Both the position numbers and the translations under genes were made by a program. Shown here piece by piece: positions 25,608-33,945 of a stretch of DNA of 61,299 nt; positions within the stretch are counted from its first letter, which is position 1; each line of letters begins with the position of its first letter. The notes beneath the pieces are model-generated. The model was not told the DNA's origin and searched no databases. It worked only from the letters and a program-made list of their open reading frames with translations. The DNA is from Candidatus Avoscillospira avistercoris (GTDB lineage: Bacteria; Bacillota; Clostridia; Oscillospirales; Oscillospiraceae): positions 1-61,299 of the forward strand of contig DVJJ01000050.1 in NCBI GenBank assembly GCA_018716875.1, written 5' to 3'.

Positions 25608-25637
25608 ATTATACCTATGCGTTCCATATCCTGTCAA
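25608..25637 (-). promoter_or_regulatory. SigA promoter of the diguanylate cyclase pair
   Basis: Minus strand TTGACA (25637-25632) and TATAAT (25613-25608), 18-base spacer. Confidence 0.8.
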
Positions 25638-25645
25638 GAACGTGT

Positions 25646-25676
25646 AAAAAAGCCCCTGCCGTACATCGACAGGGGC
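25646..25676 (-). terminator. Terminator of pnp
   Basis: GCCCCTG (25652-25658) pairs with CAGGGGC (25670-25676), with six T on the minus strand (complement of 25646-25651). Confidence 0.8.
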
Positions 25677-25706
25677 TTCGAGTATGCCAATCTCACAGGG
25701 CAGCGG

Positions 25707-27833
25707 TTATTTCTGCTGCTGGGCCAATTCCCGCAGAGCGTCCTTGCGGCTCAGGTTGACGCGGCCCTTCTCGTCGATCTCCATGACCTTGACCCAAGTC
25801 ATATCGCCGATGTTGAGCACGTCCTCCACCTTTTCCACGCGGCGGTTCTCCAGCTTGGAGATGTGCACCAGGCCGTCCTTGCCGGGCACCAGCTCCACAA
25901 AGGCGCCAATGGGCAGAATGCGGACCACCTTGCCGTAATACAGCTTGCCCACCTCGGGGACGAAGCAGATGTCGTCAATCATCTTCTTGGCAGCCTCGGC
26001 GGCAGAGCCCTCGATGGCCGAGATGAACACAGAGCCGTCGTCGTCAATGTCGATCTTGGCGCCGGTGTCGGCACAGATCTTCTGGATGGTCTTGCCGCCG
26101 GAGCCGATGACCTCACGGATCTTGTCCACCGGAATCTTGATGGACAGCATCTTGGGGGCGTACTCGGACACCTCGGGCCGGGGCTCAGCGATGCAGGGCA
26201 GCATAATCTGCTCCAGAATCTCTAAACGGGCCTTGCGGCAGATCTCCAGGGCGTTCTCGATGATCTCCATGGTGAGACCATCGTTCTTCAGGTCCATCTG
26301 AATGGCGGTGACGCCTTCGGTGGTACCGGCCACCTTGAAGTCCATTTCGCCGTGGAAGTCCTCCACGCCCTGGATGTCGATAAAGGTTCTCCACTCGCCG
26401 GTCTCCGGCTCGGAGATCAGGCCGCAGGAGATACCGGCCACAGGGCGCTTGATGGGCACACCGGCGTCCATCAGAGCCAGCGTGGAGCCGCAGATGGAGG
26501 CCTGGGAGGTGGAACCGTTGGAGGACATAATCTCACTGACCACGCGGATGGCGTAGGGGAACTCCTCCACGGAAGGAATCATGGGCAGCAGAGCCTTTTC
26601 GGCCAGATTGCCGTGGCCGATCTCGCGGCGGGAGGTGGAGCGGCTGCCCCGGGCCTCGCCGGTGGAGAAGGACGGGAAGTTGTAGTGGTGGATATACCGC
26701 TTGGTCTCCTCGTCGTAGATGGTGTCCAGCTTCTGCTCCATGGACAGGGTGTTCAGGGTGCAGATGGAGAGCGCCTGGGTCTGGCCGCGGGTGAACAGGC
26801 CGGAGCCGTGGACTCTCGGCAGAACGCCGACCTGGGCGGACAGGGGACGGATTTCGTCCATCTGACGGCCATCGACGCGCTTACCGGCCAGCAGCCACTT
26901 CTTGACGACCTTCTTCTGCATCTTGTACAGGCAGACCTCAATGTGCTGCTCGTAGTCCTCGTACTTCTCAGCGAACTTCTCAGCGAAATCCAGACGGGTC
27001 TTGGCCAGACGCTCCTCGCGGACGTTCTTGTCGGGGGTGTCCAGGGCGTACTCGATCTGGTCCATACCGTAGGCCATCAGGTCATCCAGCATCTCGTGGT
27101 TGACGGCGGCCTTCTCGAAGGTGAACTTGGGCTTGCCGATGGCGTCCACGATGGTGTTGATGAAGGCCACGATCTTCTGGTTGGTCTCGTGGGCCAGACG
27201 GATGGCGCCCATGAGGATATCCTCGGGGACCTCGTCGGCCTCGGTCTCAATCATAACCACCTTCTCGGCGGTGGAGGCGATGCAGCAGAACATCTTGGCC
27301 TCACGGCGCTGCTCGGAGGAGGGGTTGATGATATACTCACCGTTCAGATAAGCCACCTCGGTAGTAGCCATGGGGCCATTCCAGGGCACATCGGAGTAAG
27401 CGGTGGCGATGAAGGCGCCCAGAGAAGCCACGACTTCCACGGGGTTCTCATAGTCGTTGGCCAGGACGGTGCAGGTGATGACCACATCATTGCGCAGCTC
27501 ATCATCAAAGAAGGGGCGCATGGGGCGGTCAATCAGGCGGGAGTTGAGGATGCCGCGCTCAGAGGGACGGCCCTCGCGGCGGTTGAAGGAGCCGGGAATG
27601 CGGCCCACGGCGTACATACGCTCCTCAAACTCAATGGTCAGGGGGAAATAGTCAATGCCGCTCTTGGGGGCGGAGGAGGCCACGACGGTGACCAGCACCA
27701 CGGTGTCGCCGTACCGGCAGATGCATTCGCCGTTGCACAGCTCGGCTACCTTGCCGGTCTCCACGGTAAAGGTACGGCCGCCGATTTCGGTTTCAAAGAT
27801 GTGGTGGTTGGGGAATTGCTTTTTGGTAATCAT
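25707..27833 (-). CDS. pnp: Polyribonucleotide nucleotidyltransferase (PNPase)
   Basis: 708 residues. PNPase degrades RNA 3' to 5' with phosphate and can add tails. Two RNase PH-like halves are visible: the first starts at residue 1 with FNRREGRPSERG and LIDRPMRPFF, the second has RVHGSGLFTRGQTQAL and GSRSTSRREIGHGNLAEKAL. Then KH (IREVIGSGGKTIQKI) and S1 (YYGKVVRILPIGAFVELVPG). ATG 27833 follows AAGGAG. It lies behind rpsO with a terminator and a very long hairpin in its leader, suggesting separate control. Confidence 0.98.
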   Translation of the reverse strand: MITKKQFPNHHIFETEIGGRTFTVETGKVAELCNGECICRYGDTVVLVTVVASSAPKSGIDYFPLTIEFEERMYAVGRIPGSFNRREGRPSERGILNSRLIDRPMRPFFDDELRNDVVITCTVLANDYENPVEVVASLGAFIATAYSDVPWNGPMATTEVAYLNGEYIINPSSEQRREAKMFCCIASTAEKVVMIETEADEVPEDILMGAIRLAHETNQKIVAFINTIVDAIGKPKFTFEKAAVNHEMLDDLMAYGMDQIEYALDTPDKNVREERLAKTRLDFAEKFAEKYEDYEQHIEVCLYKMQKKVVKKWLLAGKRVDGRQMDEIRPLSAQVGVLPRVHGSGLFTRGQTQALSICTLNTLSMEQKLDTIYDEETKRYIHHYNFPSFSTGEARGSRSTSRREIGHGNLAEKALLPMIPSVEEFPYAIRVVSEIMSSNGSTSQASICGSTLALMDAGVPIKRPVAGISCGLISEPETGEWRTFIDIQGVEDFHGEMDFKVAGTTEGVTAIQMDLKNDGLTMEIIENALEICRKARLEILEQIMLPCIAEPRPEVSEYAPKMLSIKIPVDKIREVIGSGGKTIQKICADTGAKIDIDDDGSVFISAIEGSAAEAAKKMIDDICFVPEVGKLYYGKVVRILPIGAFVELVPGKDGLVHISKLENRRVEKVEDVLNIGDMTWVKVMEIDEKGRVNLSRKDALRELAQQQK

Positions 27834-27859
27834 GCAGATCTCCTTTCACTGGCGGGAAG

Positions 27860-27933
27860 GACACGGAACGTTAGCACTTGAAACAGCCGCCGAACGTGCA
27901 GCGGCTCTTTCAACTGCTAACCTTCTCCGTGTC
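27860..27933 (-). promoter_or_regulatory. Long imperfect hairpin in the pnp leader
   Basis: The 74 bases 27860-27933 fold on themselves: 27860-27867 with 27926-27933; 27870-27876 with 27915-27921; then TTGAAA with TTTCAA and AGCCGC with GCGGCT, broken by single mismatches. It ends about 12 bases before the pnp ribosome site. In E. coli pnp mRNA is autoregulated through an RNase III-cut hairpin in its leader; the position and length here are compatible with such a role. Confidence 0.55.
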
Positions 27934-27941
27934 ATTCTCTT

Positions 27942-27968
27942 AAAAAAGGGCGGCCAAAGGCCGCCCTT
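27942..27968 (-). terminator. Terminator after rpsO
   Basis: AAGGGCGGCC (27946-27955) pairs with GGCCGCCCTT (27959-27968), three-base loop, six T on the minus strand. Confidence 0.9.
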
Positions 27969-27977
27969 ATGGGTTAC

Positions 27978-28244
27978 TTACTTACGGATGCCCAGCTTGG
28001 CAATGATGGCACGATAACGGTTGATGTCCTTGCGGGCCAGGTAGTCCAGCAGGTTGCGGCGCTTACCGACCATCATCAGCAGACCGCGGCGGCTGTGGTT
28101 GTCGTGCTTGTGCACGCGCAGGTGCTCGGTCAGCTCGTTGATGCGGGCGGTGAGGATGGCAATCTGCACCTCGGGGGAACCGGTGTCGCCCTCGTGGGTA
28201 GCGTTCTCGGCAATAACCTTGGCCTTGGTTTCCTTCAGAATCAT
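27978..28244 (-). CDS. rpsO: 30S ribosomal protein S15
   Basis: 88 residues. ATG 28244 was chosen: AAAGGTGG lies eight bases upstream, and the family begins MILKETK; the GTG four codons earlier would overlap the ribosome site. Signatures: [33 protein letters not shown] and [10 protein letters not shown]15 binds the central domain of 16S rRNA. In several bacteria it represses its own mRNA leader; the 110-base structured leader here would allow this. Confidence 0.98.
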   Translation of the reverse strand: MILKETKAKVIAENATHEGDTGSPEVQIAILTARINELTEHLRVHKHDNHSRRGLLMMVGKRRNLLDYLARKDINRYRAIIAKLGIRK

Positions 28245-28372
28245 GGGATGATCCACCTTTCATAAAATTGTTCTCCCACAGGCTAAGTACCGGGCTGGCG
28301 GAAATGCCCTGTGAACAGCGGCGCTGTCCCGGAACTGAGCGCGGGGTCCGCTAACTTTGCGTTAGCTATACT

Positions 28373-28401
28373 ACAATATCACAGGATACCCGGAATGTAA
28401 A
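28373..28401 (-). promoter_or_regulatory. Promoter of rpsO
   Basis: Minus strand TTTACA (28401-28396) and TATTGT (28378-28373), spacer 17. The leader from about 28366 to the ATG contains a perfect GCTAAC/GTTAGC hairpin (28350-28366) and further GC-rich pairing. Confidence 0.6.
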
Positions 28402-28495
28402 GGTTTTTTCCCCGATTTTAAAAAAATTTCGCTTCATTTGGGCGCACCTCCGGCATCTGTCCATCATAGACTGTCGGGAAAGGAGGAATTTTGAA

Positions 28496-28921
28496 ATGTG
28501 GAATCCCTATGAGTCCAACGACCGCACCGGCGACGTGCGCTACTTCGGCTACGCCGTCCAGCAGGTAGCCCCGGCGGGCGAACTGCTGATGGCCCGGTAC
28601 TGCCCTGCAGAGGATACGGAGCCGTCTCCCACGGTGTATCTGCCCGGCGGCCGGTATCTGATTGCCTACAGCGTCAACGCCTCAGCGGCGGAGCCGGCAG
28701 CGTCTGATACGGCCACCCTGGGCATTGCACCCCGGTTCAACGGCGTACCCTTCCCACGGGGCGGCAGCTTCGCCACGGTGCCCGACGACGGCAGCGCACC
28801 GCTGAACAGCACCTTTGTCATCACTCTGCCCCGGGCCGTCAACACCCTGAGTTTTACCAATACCGGCAGTCTGAATACATCCTATCAGCTGCTCAACGTC
28901 ACCGTCAGCCGGTTACGCTGA
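28496..28921 (+). CDS. Hypothetical protein, beta-rich, spore-coat-like composition
   Basis: 141 residues, ATG 28496 after AAAGGAGG. No signal peptide and no membrane segment. Rich in Ala, Ser, Thr, Asn, Pro with alternating hydrophobic residues (YLIAYSVNAS, STFVITLPRAVNTLSF, SYQLLNVTVSRLR), as in jelly-roll C-terminal domains of exosporium/collagen-like proteins such as BclA. That comparison rests on pattern only. It overlaps the convergent HAD gene by nine bases, so no separate terminator exists between them. Confidence 0.7.
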   Translation: MWNPYESNDRTGDVRYFGYAVQQVAPAGELLMARYCPAEDTEPSPTVYLPGGRYLIAYSVNASAAEPAASDTATLGIAPRFNGVPFPRGGSFATVPDDGSAPLNSTFVITLPRAVNTLSFTNTGSLNTSYQLLNVTVSRLR

Positions 28922-29638
28922 CGGCAGCGCTTCGGCCCAGGCCAGAAGGTCTTCCAGGCTGCCCATGGAGAATCCCTCCGTGGGCAGCTGCTTTTCGTTG
29001 ACGAGACAATCCTCTATCAGCAGAACCTCCACACCCAGGGTTTTGGCCGCGCCGTCCTCCAGCACATCATTACCAATATGGATGCAGTCTTTCGGCTGAA
29101 CGCCCAGGCGGTCACACACCTGACGGTAGTATTCGGGGTTGGGCTTGGCGTAGGTGCTGGTCTCAAAAGTGGTCACCAGGGGGAACGTAACGCCCTCCAA
29201 GCCGGCCCAGCGAAGCCGGGATTGGGTGGCAATCTCCGGGAAAATGGGATTGGTGGCCACAGCCACGGTGTAGCCTTTATGTTGCAGGGTGGTGACGATT
29301 TTCCGGCTCAGTTCCGAGGGGCGGCACACATCGGCACAGCGTTGGAACTCCTTGGCATAGTAATCGAGAAATTCCGCCTCCTGCTCGTAGTAATCCACGC
29401 CCAATGCCTGGGAAAAGACGGCAGCAAAGGCCTCCCGGTTGGTGCGGGAGCCGTCATTTTTCACCATAGCACCGGTACCGGCCCACACGGCCTGACTCAC
29501 ATCCTGCGGGTTGTATTGGGAAAAGCGGCCGCAGAGGGTTTTGAAATAGGCTTCCGTAAAGGTTTTCATATCCAGCGGCAGCAGGGTACCGTCCAGGTCG
29601 AAGAGAACCACCGGACGGGGTGCGGTTGTAAAAGCCAT
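28913..29638 (-). CDS. HAD-family hydrolase
   Basis: 241 residues. ATG 29638 fits the ribosome site AAAGGAG (nine-base spacing); ATG 29644 is closer than ideal, and the frame upstream to 29983 runs through repeats. Motif I VLFDLDGTLLP, motif II around AVATNP, Lys in YAKPNPEYY and motif IV HIGNDVLEDGAAK are complete, with an inserted helical cap of about 80 residues after motif I (type C1). Likely a phosphatase of a small metabolite; the substrate is unknown. Confidence 0.9.
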   Translation of the reverse strand: MAFTTAPRPVVLFDLDGTLLPLDMKTFTEAYFKTLCGRFSQYNPQDVSQAVWAGTGAMVKNDGSRTNREAFAAVFSQALGVDYYEQEAEFLDYYAKEFQRCADVCRPSELSRKIVTTLQHKGYTVAVATNPIFPEIATQSRLRWAGLEGVTFPLVTTFETSTYAKPNPEYYRQVCDRLGVQPKDCIHIGNDVLEDGAAKTLGVEVLLIEDCLVNEKQLPTEGFSMGSLEDLLAWAEALPSA

Positions 29639-29759
29639 GTACATGCGCTCCTTTTTCCATAGTACACCGCTATTGTGCCAGAGACCGGCAAAAAACGCAA
29701 GTCTTTCCCGCCGCCGGGTTGCAGCGAATTCTACCCGCCGCCGGTAACGGGTACGTGAA

Positions 29760-29804
29760 AAGGCCGCCGTCCACCACCCACATAGGGGTGGGGACGGCGG
29801 CCTT
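29760..29804. repeat. GC-rich palindrome (REP-like)
   Basis: Thirteen-bp stem 29760-29772 with 29792-29804, core GGCCGCCGTCC, with additional inner pairing. It shares the core GCCGCCGTCC with the second hairpin 180 bases on. Either a repetitive palindrome or a terminator with a weak T tract. Confidence 0.55.
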
Positions 29805-29982
29805 ACGGCTGACGCCGTGTGGATTGCGCCATCTGCGGATGGCGCTTTGGGGACGCTTGGGGTATTTCGCCCGCTGCGGCGGGCGACCAAAGGCGCTGCC
29901 TTTGGAAACCGCGATTTTTTGAAAAAAATCGAGTAAAACTTTTTTATTGGGCCATCGTTCTCCAGCAAAACCGGGTGAAACA

Positions 29983-30023
29983 CCGCCGCCGTCCCAAGGG
30001 GGCAGGGACGGCGGCGGCGTTTT
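29983..30023 (+). repeat. GC-rich palindrome (REP-like), possible terminator
   Basis: CCGCCGCCGTCCC (29983-29995) pairs with GGGACGGCGGCGG (30005-30017) and is followed by GCGTTTTG. Same core as the hairpin at 29760. Confidence 0.55.
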
Positions 30024-30061
30024 GTGGGTATCTATTTGTATTGAACTGTTGACAAAAACGG

Positions 30062-30499
30062 TTATGCCGGGCAGTGGCAATGGTCGCAGCTGCCGGAGCA
30101 ACGGGGCTGCAATTTTTCCGGCACCGGCAAGCCCTTCCGCTCATAGTAGTCCCGCAGTGCCGCCTGAACGGCTTCCTCTGCCAGGACAGAACAGTGGAGC
30201 TTCACCGGAGGCAGACCGTCCAGGGCCTCGACAACGGCTTTGTTGGTCAGCTCCATGGCTTCCTCGATGGTCTTGCCCTTAATCAGCTCCGTAGCCATGG
30301 AGCTGGTGGCAATGGCCGCACCGCAGCCGAAGGTATTAAAGCGGACATCCTGAATGACATTGTCCTGGACATCCAGATAGATTTTCATAATGTCGCCGCA
30401 CTTGGCGTTGCCCACTTCGCCCACGCCATTGGCGTTGTCCAGCTCGCCCACGTTGCGGGGATTCATAAAATGGTCCATGACCTTTGCACTGTATGCCAT
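30062..30499 (-). CDS. nifU: NifU/IscU-like iron-sulfur scaffold
   Basis: 145 residues, start two bases after the nifS stop. It has the three cysteines of the U-type scaffold in NAKCGD, FGCGAAIATS and KLHCSVLAEEA, the site on which [2Fe-2S]/[4Fe-4S] clusters are built with sulfur from NifS. The C-terminal tail adds a CSGSCDHCHC cluster of cysteines and histidine not present in the minimal family; such tails are seen in Clostridial NifU. Confidence 0.96.
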   Translation of the reverse strand: MAYSAKVMDHFMNPRNVGELDNANGVGEVGNAKCGDIMKIYLDVQDNVIQDVRFNTFGCGAAIATSSMATELIKGKTIEEAMELTNKAVVEALDGLPPVKLHCSVLAEEAVQAALRDYYERKGLPVPEKLQPRCSGSCDHCHCPA

Positions 30500-30500
30500 A

Positions 30501-31685
30501 TCAGACGGCCTCCTTCTTTATCATATCTTTCCAGACGGGAGACATATCCCGCAGCCGTTGAACCACTTTGGGTACCACGGCCAGAATGTGCTCAATTTCT
30601 TCTTCGGTGTTGGTGCGGCATAGGCTCAGACGGAGGGATCCGTGGGCCACCTCATGGCTCAGGCCGATGGCCAACAGCACATGGCTGGGGTCCAGGGACC
30701 CAGAGGTGCAGGCGGAACCGGAGGACGCGGCCACGCCCATGGAGTCCAGGAGCAGCAGCAGCGCTTCGCCCTCCACGCCGGGGAAGCTGAAATTAACATT
30801 GCCGGGCAGGCGGTGCTCCGCGCTGCCATTGAGCCGGGCGTAAGGGATGTTGGACAGGCCCTCAATCAGCCGGTCCCGGAGCTTCGTCACATGGGCCGTA
30901 TGCTGGTCCAGATGCTTGCAGGCCTCATCCAACGCCACGGCCATACCCACGATGGCTGGGAGGTTTTCCGTACCGGCCCGCTTTCCTCTTTCCTGGCCGC
31001 CGCCCTCGATGAGGTTTTGCAGCCGCAGGGCGCCTTTGCGGACGTAGAGGACGCCCGCACCCTTGGGGCCGTGGAACTTATGGCCCGACAGGGACAGCAA
31101 ATCGATATTCTGGGCCGCCACGTCGATATGCAGGTGACCTGCCGCCTGGACGGCATCGGTGTGGAACAGAACGCCCTTTTCCCGGCAGATTGCGCCGATT
31201 TCCGCAATGGGCTGGATGGTGCCGATTTCATTGTTAGCGTACATAATGGTGACCAACGCCGTGTCGGGCCGGATGGCATTCCGTACTTCCTCCACCCGGA
31301 CAATGCCGTCCTCATGGACGGGCAGCAGGGTGATTTCCCAGCCCTGGCGCTCCAGCTTTTGCAGGGTGTGAAGGACGGCGTGGTGTTCAAAGGCCGTGGA
31401 GATCATATGGCGCTTGCCCTGCTTCTCCCCTGCCGCGGCGGCGGACAAAATGGCCTGATTGTCGGCTTCGCTGCCGCCGGAGGTGAAGGTGATCTCGTCG
31501 GCTTTGGCCCCCAGGCAGCGGGCTACGGTTTCCCGTGCCTCCTGCAAGGCGGCGGCTGCCGCCTGACCGAAGCTGTGGGGGCTGGAGGGGTTGCCGTAGA
31601 TTTCATCAAAATACGGCAGCATGGCGGCCTTGGCCGCAGGGCTCATGGCGGTGGTAGCCGCGTTGTCAGCGTAAACTCGCAGCAT
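30501..31685 (-). CDS. nifS: Cysteine desulfurase NifS
   Basis: 394 residues. PLP-dependent enzyme that removes sulfur from L-cysteine for Fe-S assembly. Visible: [10 protein letters not shown] at the start, [13 protein letters not shown], the PLP-lysine in [12 protein letters not shown], and the catalytic loop [10 protein letters not shown]. Forms an operon with nifU. A strong promoter lies upstream at 31762-31790. A half-site (ATTCCTAT, 31739-31746) that also occurs in the Rrf2 operator lies between this promoter and the gene. Confidence 0.98.
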   Translation of the reverse strand: MLRVYADNAATTAMSPAAKAAMLPYFDEIYGNPSSPHSFGQAAAAALQEARETVARCLGAKADEITFTSGGSEADNQAILSAAAAGEKQGKRHMISTAFEHHAVLHTLQKLERQGWEITLLPVHEDGIVRVEEVRNAIRPDTALVTIMYANNEIGTIQPIAEIGAICREKGVLFHTDAVQAAGHLHIDVAAQNIDLLSLSGHKFHGPKGAGVLYVRKGALRLQNLIEGGGQERGKRAGTENLPAIVGMAVALDEACKHLDQHTAHVTKLRDRLIEGLSNIPYARLNGSAEHRLPGNVNFSFPGVEGEALLLLLDSMGVAASSGSACTSGSLDPSHVLLAIGLSHEVAHGSLRLSLCRTNTEEEIEHILAVVPKVVQRLRDMSPVWKDMIKKEAV

Positions 31686-31761
31686 CTATACATTCCTCGT
31701 TTCTATGATACACAGGTGGGAATTTTTTCTTTCCCTTTATTCCTATCTGTTTTATGCGCTT

Positions 31762-31790
31762 ATACTACACCATAATTTTCCCCCTGTCAA
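31762..31790 (-). promoter_or_regulatory. Promoter of nifS-nifU
   Basis: Minus strand TTGACA (31790-31785) and TAGTAT (31767-31762), 17-base spacer. CCTATC and CCTAGG sequences flank its -35 (31797-31812). Confidence 0.8.
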
Positions 31791-31827
31791 GATAAACCTA
31801 TCACTTTCCTAGGAAAATATTTTACAG

Positions 31828-31860
31828 AAAAAGAGCGCGGGTTTTTGACTGCCCGCGCTC
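31828..31860 (-). terminator. Terminator of the PadR-DUF1700-DUF4097 operon
   Basis: GAGCGCGGG (31833-31841) pairs with CCCGCGCTC (31852-31860), with five T on the minus strand. Confidence 0.88.
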
Positions 31861-31865
31861 CTGTG

Positions 31866-32828
31866 TTATTTCAATGTAATTTGAACGTCGCCGGTATCCG
31901 TGCGGATTTCACAGACACCGCCGGTGACGGTTTTGGGAACGTCGATGTCCCCCGTATCGCTTTCCACCAGGAATACTTTTTCTGACAGCAATGTGCCGGT
32001 CACGTCGCCGGTATCAGTCACAATGTAAAGCTCTCCGGCATCGCAGCCGTCAAACTGCACTGCGCCGACCTCACTTTGGAGTGTCATGGCGCCGGTGGCC
32101 GTCACCTGCTCCAAAAGCAGGTCGCCGGTGTCGGCAATGGCCGTCAGACTGCCGCATTGCACATCGGTGAGCCGGGCCGAACCGGTGTCCACTTCCACCT
32201 GTATTTCCTTGGCACAGGTCACAGAAGTGACGGTCACATCGCCGGTGTCCGACGTCAGGTTCAGCGAACCCGCCGACAAATTCTCCAGCTGCATGTCTCC
32301 CACATCCAGCTCGATCTTAAGCTGTTTGGAGACAGAAGCCCTGCACAAAACGCTGCTGGTGTCACCGGAAATTGCCACGGTTTCAAAGGAAAACGCGTCG
32401 GGCAGCTCCACCGTGCCCACGCTGCCGTCAATGACAAGGGCGTTATATGCTTTCTGGGGCAGATAGACGGTAATTTTCGGCGTTTCCAGCGTGATGCCAA
32501 TGAATTCATACCACGCGTTCGCGTCCACCGCACGAATATACAGCGTGCCGTTTTTCACCTCTACATTATGGTGCATCATCTGCCGTTCATAGCAGACCAC
32601 TTTACAGGTCTCGTCGTCGGACGGGACAAACAGCAGGTCTGCCACATCGGTGTGGATGGACAGGTCCTGGAATGTCTCGTCAAATTCGTAGGTGTTTGTC
32701 TCATATTTTACCGTACCGAGCCGGGAAAAGTCCCAGTGATTGATGGTCATCACCACGCCGAAAATCAGGACGCCCAGCACCACCAGAACCGTCGCAATCG
32801 TCAGCCATACCTTTACCGCCTTGCTCAT
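31866..32828 (-). CDS. DUF4097 beta-repeat membrane-anchored protein
   Basis: 320 residues. One N-terminal membrane helix (VWLTIATVLVVLGVLIFGVV), then a right-handed beta-repeat region with recurring SDTGDV/ADTGDL motifs about every 20-22 residues, the hallmark of DUF4097 adhesin-like proteins. Usually encoded with DUF1700 and PadR; probably acts in envelope stress sensing. ATG overlaps the DUF1700 stop (ATGA). Confidence 0.9.
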   Translation of the reverse strand: MSKAVKVWLTIATVLVVLGVLIFGVVMTINHWDFSRLGTVKYETNTYEFDETFQDLSIHTDVADLLFVPSDDETCKVVCYERQMMHHNVEVKNGTLYIRAVDANAWYEFIGITLETPKITVYLPQKAYNALVIDGSVGTVELPDAFSFETVAISGDTSSVLCRASVSKQLKIELDVGDMQLENLSAGSLNLTSDTGDVTVTSVTCAKEIQVEVDTGSARLTDVQCGSLTAIADTGDLLLEQVTATGAMTLQSEVGAVQFDGCDAGELYIVTDTGDVTGTLLSEKVFLVESDTGDIDVPKTVTGGVCEIRTDTGDVQITLK

Positions 32829-33427
32829 GCTGCCGCCTCCTTTTTAACGAAACAGGTTTTCAATGCCAAGAGCAGTTTCCCAGTCAGCCGCAAAATGCCC
32901 TTGGTCACTTCCTTACACCCGAAGAACAGGAAAATCGACAGGCCCGCGCAGGCCAGCCCCACGCCAATCACAGCAATCCCCGCCAGCACATTGCCCCGGC
33001 AGGCAAACACCGTGCCCAAAACCACGCCGCTCAGGGCCGAACCAATCAGGGCGCTCTCCACCAGCCACAAGGAAAGAATCACCGACCATACAACCACATA
33101 AAACGACACGACAATGGCGGCGGCGCTGACCAGCAGGGACAGCCACAGGGGCGACCCCAAAACCAGCAGCACGATTTCCCAGGCTTTCAGGGTGTGCTTG
33201 GGCTTCATTTTTTTCTTGACCAGCTTTGTCAGAGGAATGTCCGCTACAATCTGCGCCAGCACCTCCTCCACCGGGCCGATCTCCTCCACGGCTTCCGCTT
33301 CGGCGCAGCCTTCCTCCATCCGGTCATCGATCATCTCACTGTAGAACGTCAGGCGCTCCTCTACGTCCTCCTGCGGCAGGCCGGACATTCCCTTCCGCAG
33401 CTGCGCCAGAAAGGTCTGTTTATCCAT
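32825..33427 (-). CDS. DUF1700 (HAAS) membrane protein
   Basis: 200 residues from ATG 33427 (overlaps the padR stop by eight bases). The N-terminal HAAS domain reads MDKQTFLAQLRKGMSGLP, then EERLTFYSEMIDDRMEEG, followed by four to five hydrophobic segments. HAAS domains couple PadR-like regulation to membrane partners such as DUF4097 proteins. Confidence 0.92.
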   Translation of the reverse strand: MDKQTFLAQLRKGMSGLPQEDVEERLTFYSEMIDDRMEEGCAEAEAVEEIGPVEEVLAQIVADIPLTKLVKKKMKPKHTLKAWEIVLLVLGSPLWLSLLVSAAAIVVSFYVVVWSVILSLWLVESALIGSALSGVVLGTVFACRGNVLAGIAVIGVGLACAGLSIFLFFGCKEVTKGILRLTGKLLLALKTCFVKKEAAA

Positions 33428-33740
33428 GCTCCCCATCCTCCTTTGTCACAAACTGATAAATGGCCAGAATTTCCTGCCATTCTTCCTTGAACTCCTCAAT
33501 GCGCTGCAGGCCCGCTTCCGTAATGTGGTAGTACTTCCGCAGTCTGCCGCCGTGCTCCGCCGTTCGGACCGTCAGCATCTTGGCCGTTTCCAACCGTTTC
33601 AAAATGGTATACAGCGTCGATTCGGACAATTCAATATACGGTTTCATATCTTTGATGATCTTGTAGCCGTAGGAATCCTCGCTTTTGATGGCCGCCAGCA
33701 CACAGACGTCCAAAAGGCCCCGTTTCAGCTGAATATCCAT
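33420..33740 (-). CDS. PadR-family transcriptional regulator
   Basis: 106 residues. Winged helix: KRGLLDVCVLAAIKSEDSY, GYKIIKDM, ESTLYTILKRLE, then wing GGRLRKYYHITEAGLQ. PadR proteins usually repress their own operon. An inverted repeat CTTCGTG-13-CACGAAG in the promoter (33752-33778) is the probable operator. Confidence 0.93.
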   Translation of the reverse strand: MDIQLKRGLLDVCVLAAIKSEDSYGYKIIKDMKPYIELSESTLYTILKRLETAKMLTVRTAEHGGRLRKYYHITEAGLQRIEEFKEEWQEILAIYQFVTKEDGEHG

Positions 33741-33751
33741 ACGATACCTCC

Positions 33752-33793
33752 CTTCGTGTAATACATCATATCACGAAGTATCAGACTTGTAAA
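33752..33793 (-). promoter_or_regulatory. padR promoter with overlapping operator
   Basis: Minus strand TTTACA (33793-33788) and TATGAT (33770-33765), 17-base spacer. Inverted repeat CTTCGTG (33752-33758)/CACGAAG (33772-33778) encloses the -10 box, placed to block RNA polymerase. Confidence 0.7.
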
Positions 33794-33945
33794 GAGCCGC
33801 AGCAAATTTTTTATTTTTCCATCCCGGCGGAATTCCGCGTGCCGAATTCTTAATTTTTTTAAAAAAAGGCGATATTATTATCGTAAAGATAGTAAATCTT
33901 TCGCCAGTTACCAGTCATTTGCTATGTAAAAGGAGATGAAGCAGC

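Larger units (their letters stand above)
29639..30061. other. Repeat-bearing intergenic region, no gene
   Basis: 423 bases between the HAD gene and nifU. It holds two GC-rich hairpins (29760-29804 and 29983-30017) listed separately, and between them a stretch with CCCGCTGCGGCGGG and several A/T-rich tracts ending in a TTTTTTGAAAAAAATCG inverted repeat near 29918-29934. Open frames here are short and end in the repeats. I see no RNA gene. Confidence 0.6.

Noticed and set aside
26352..27881. 509-residue plus-strand open frame
   Set aside because: Antisense to pnp and its leader; no start signal or domain.
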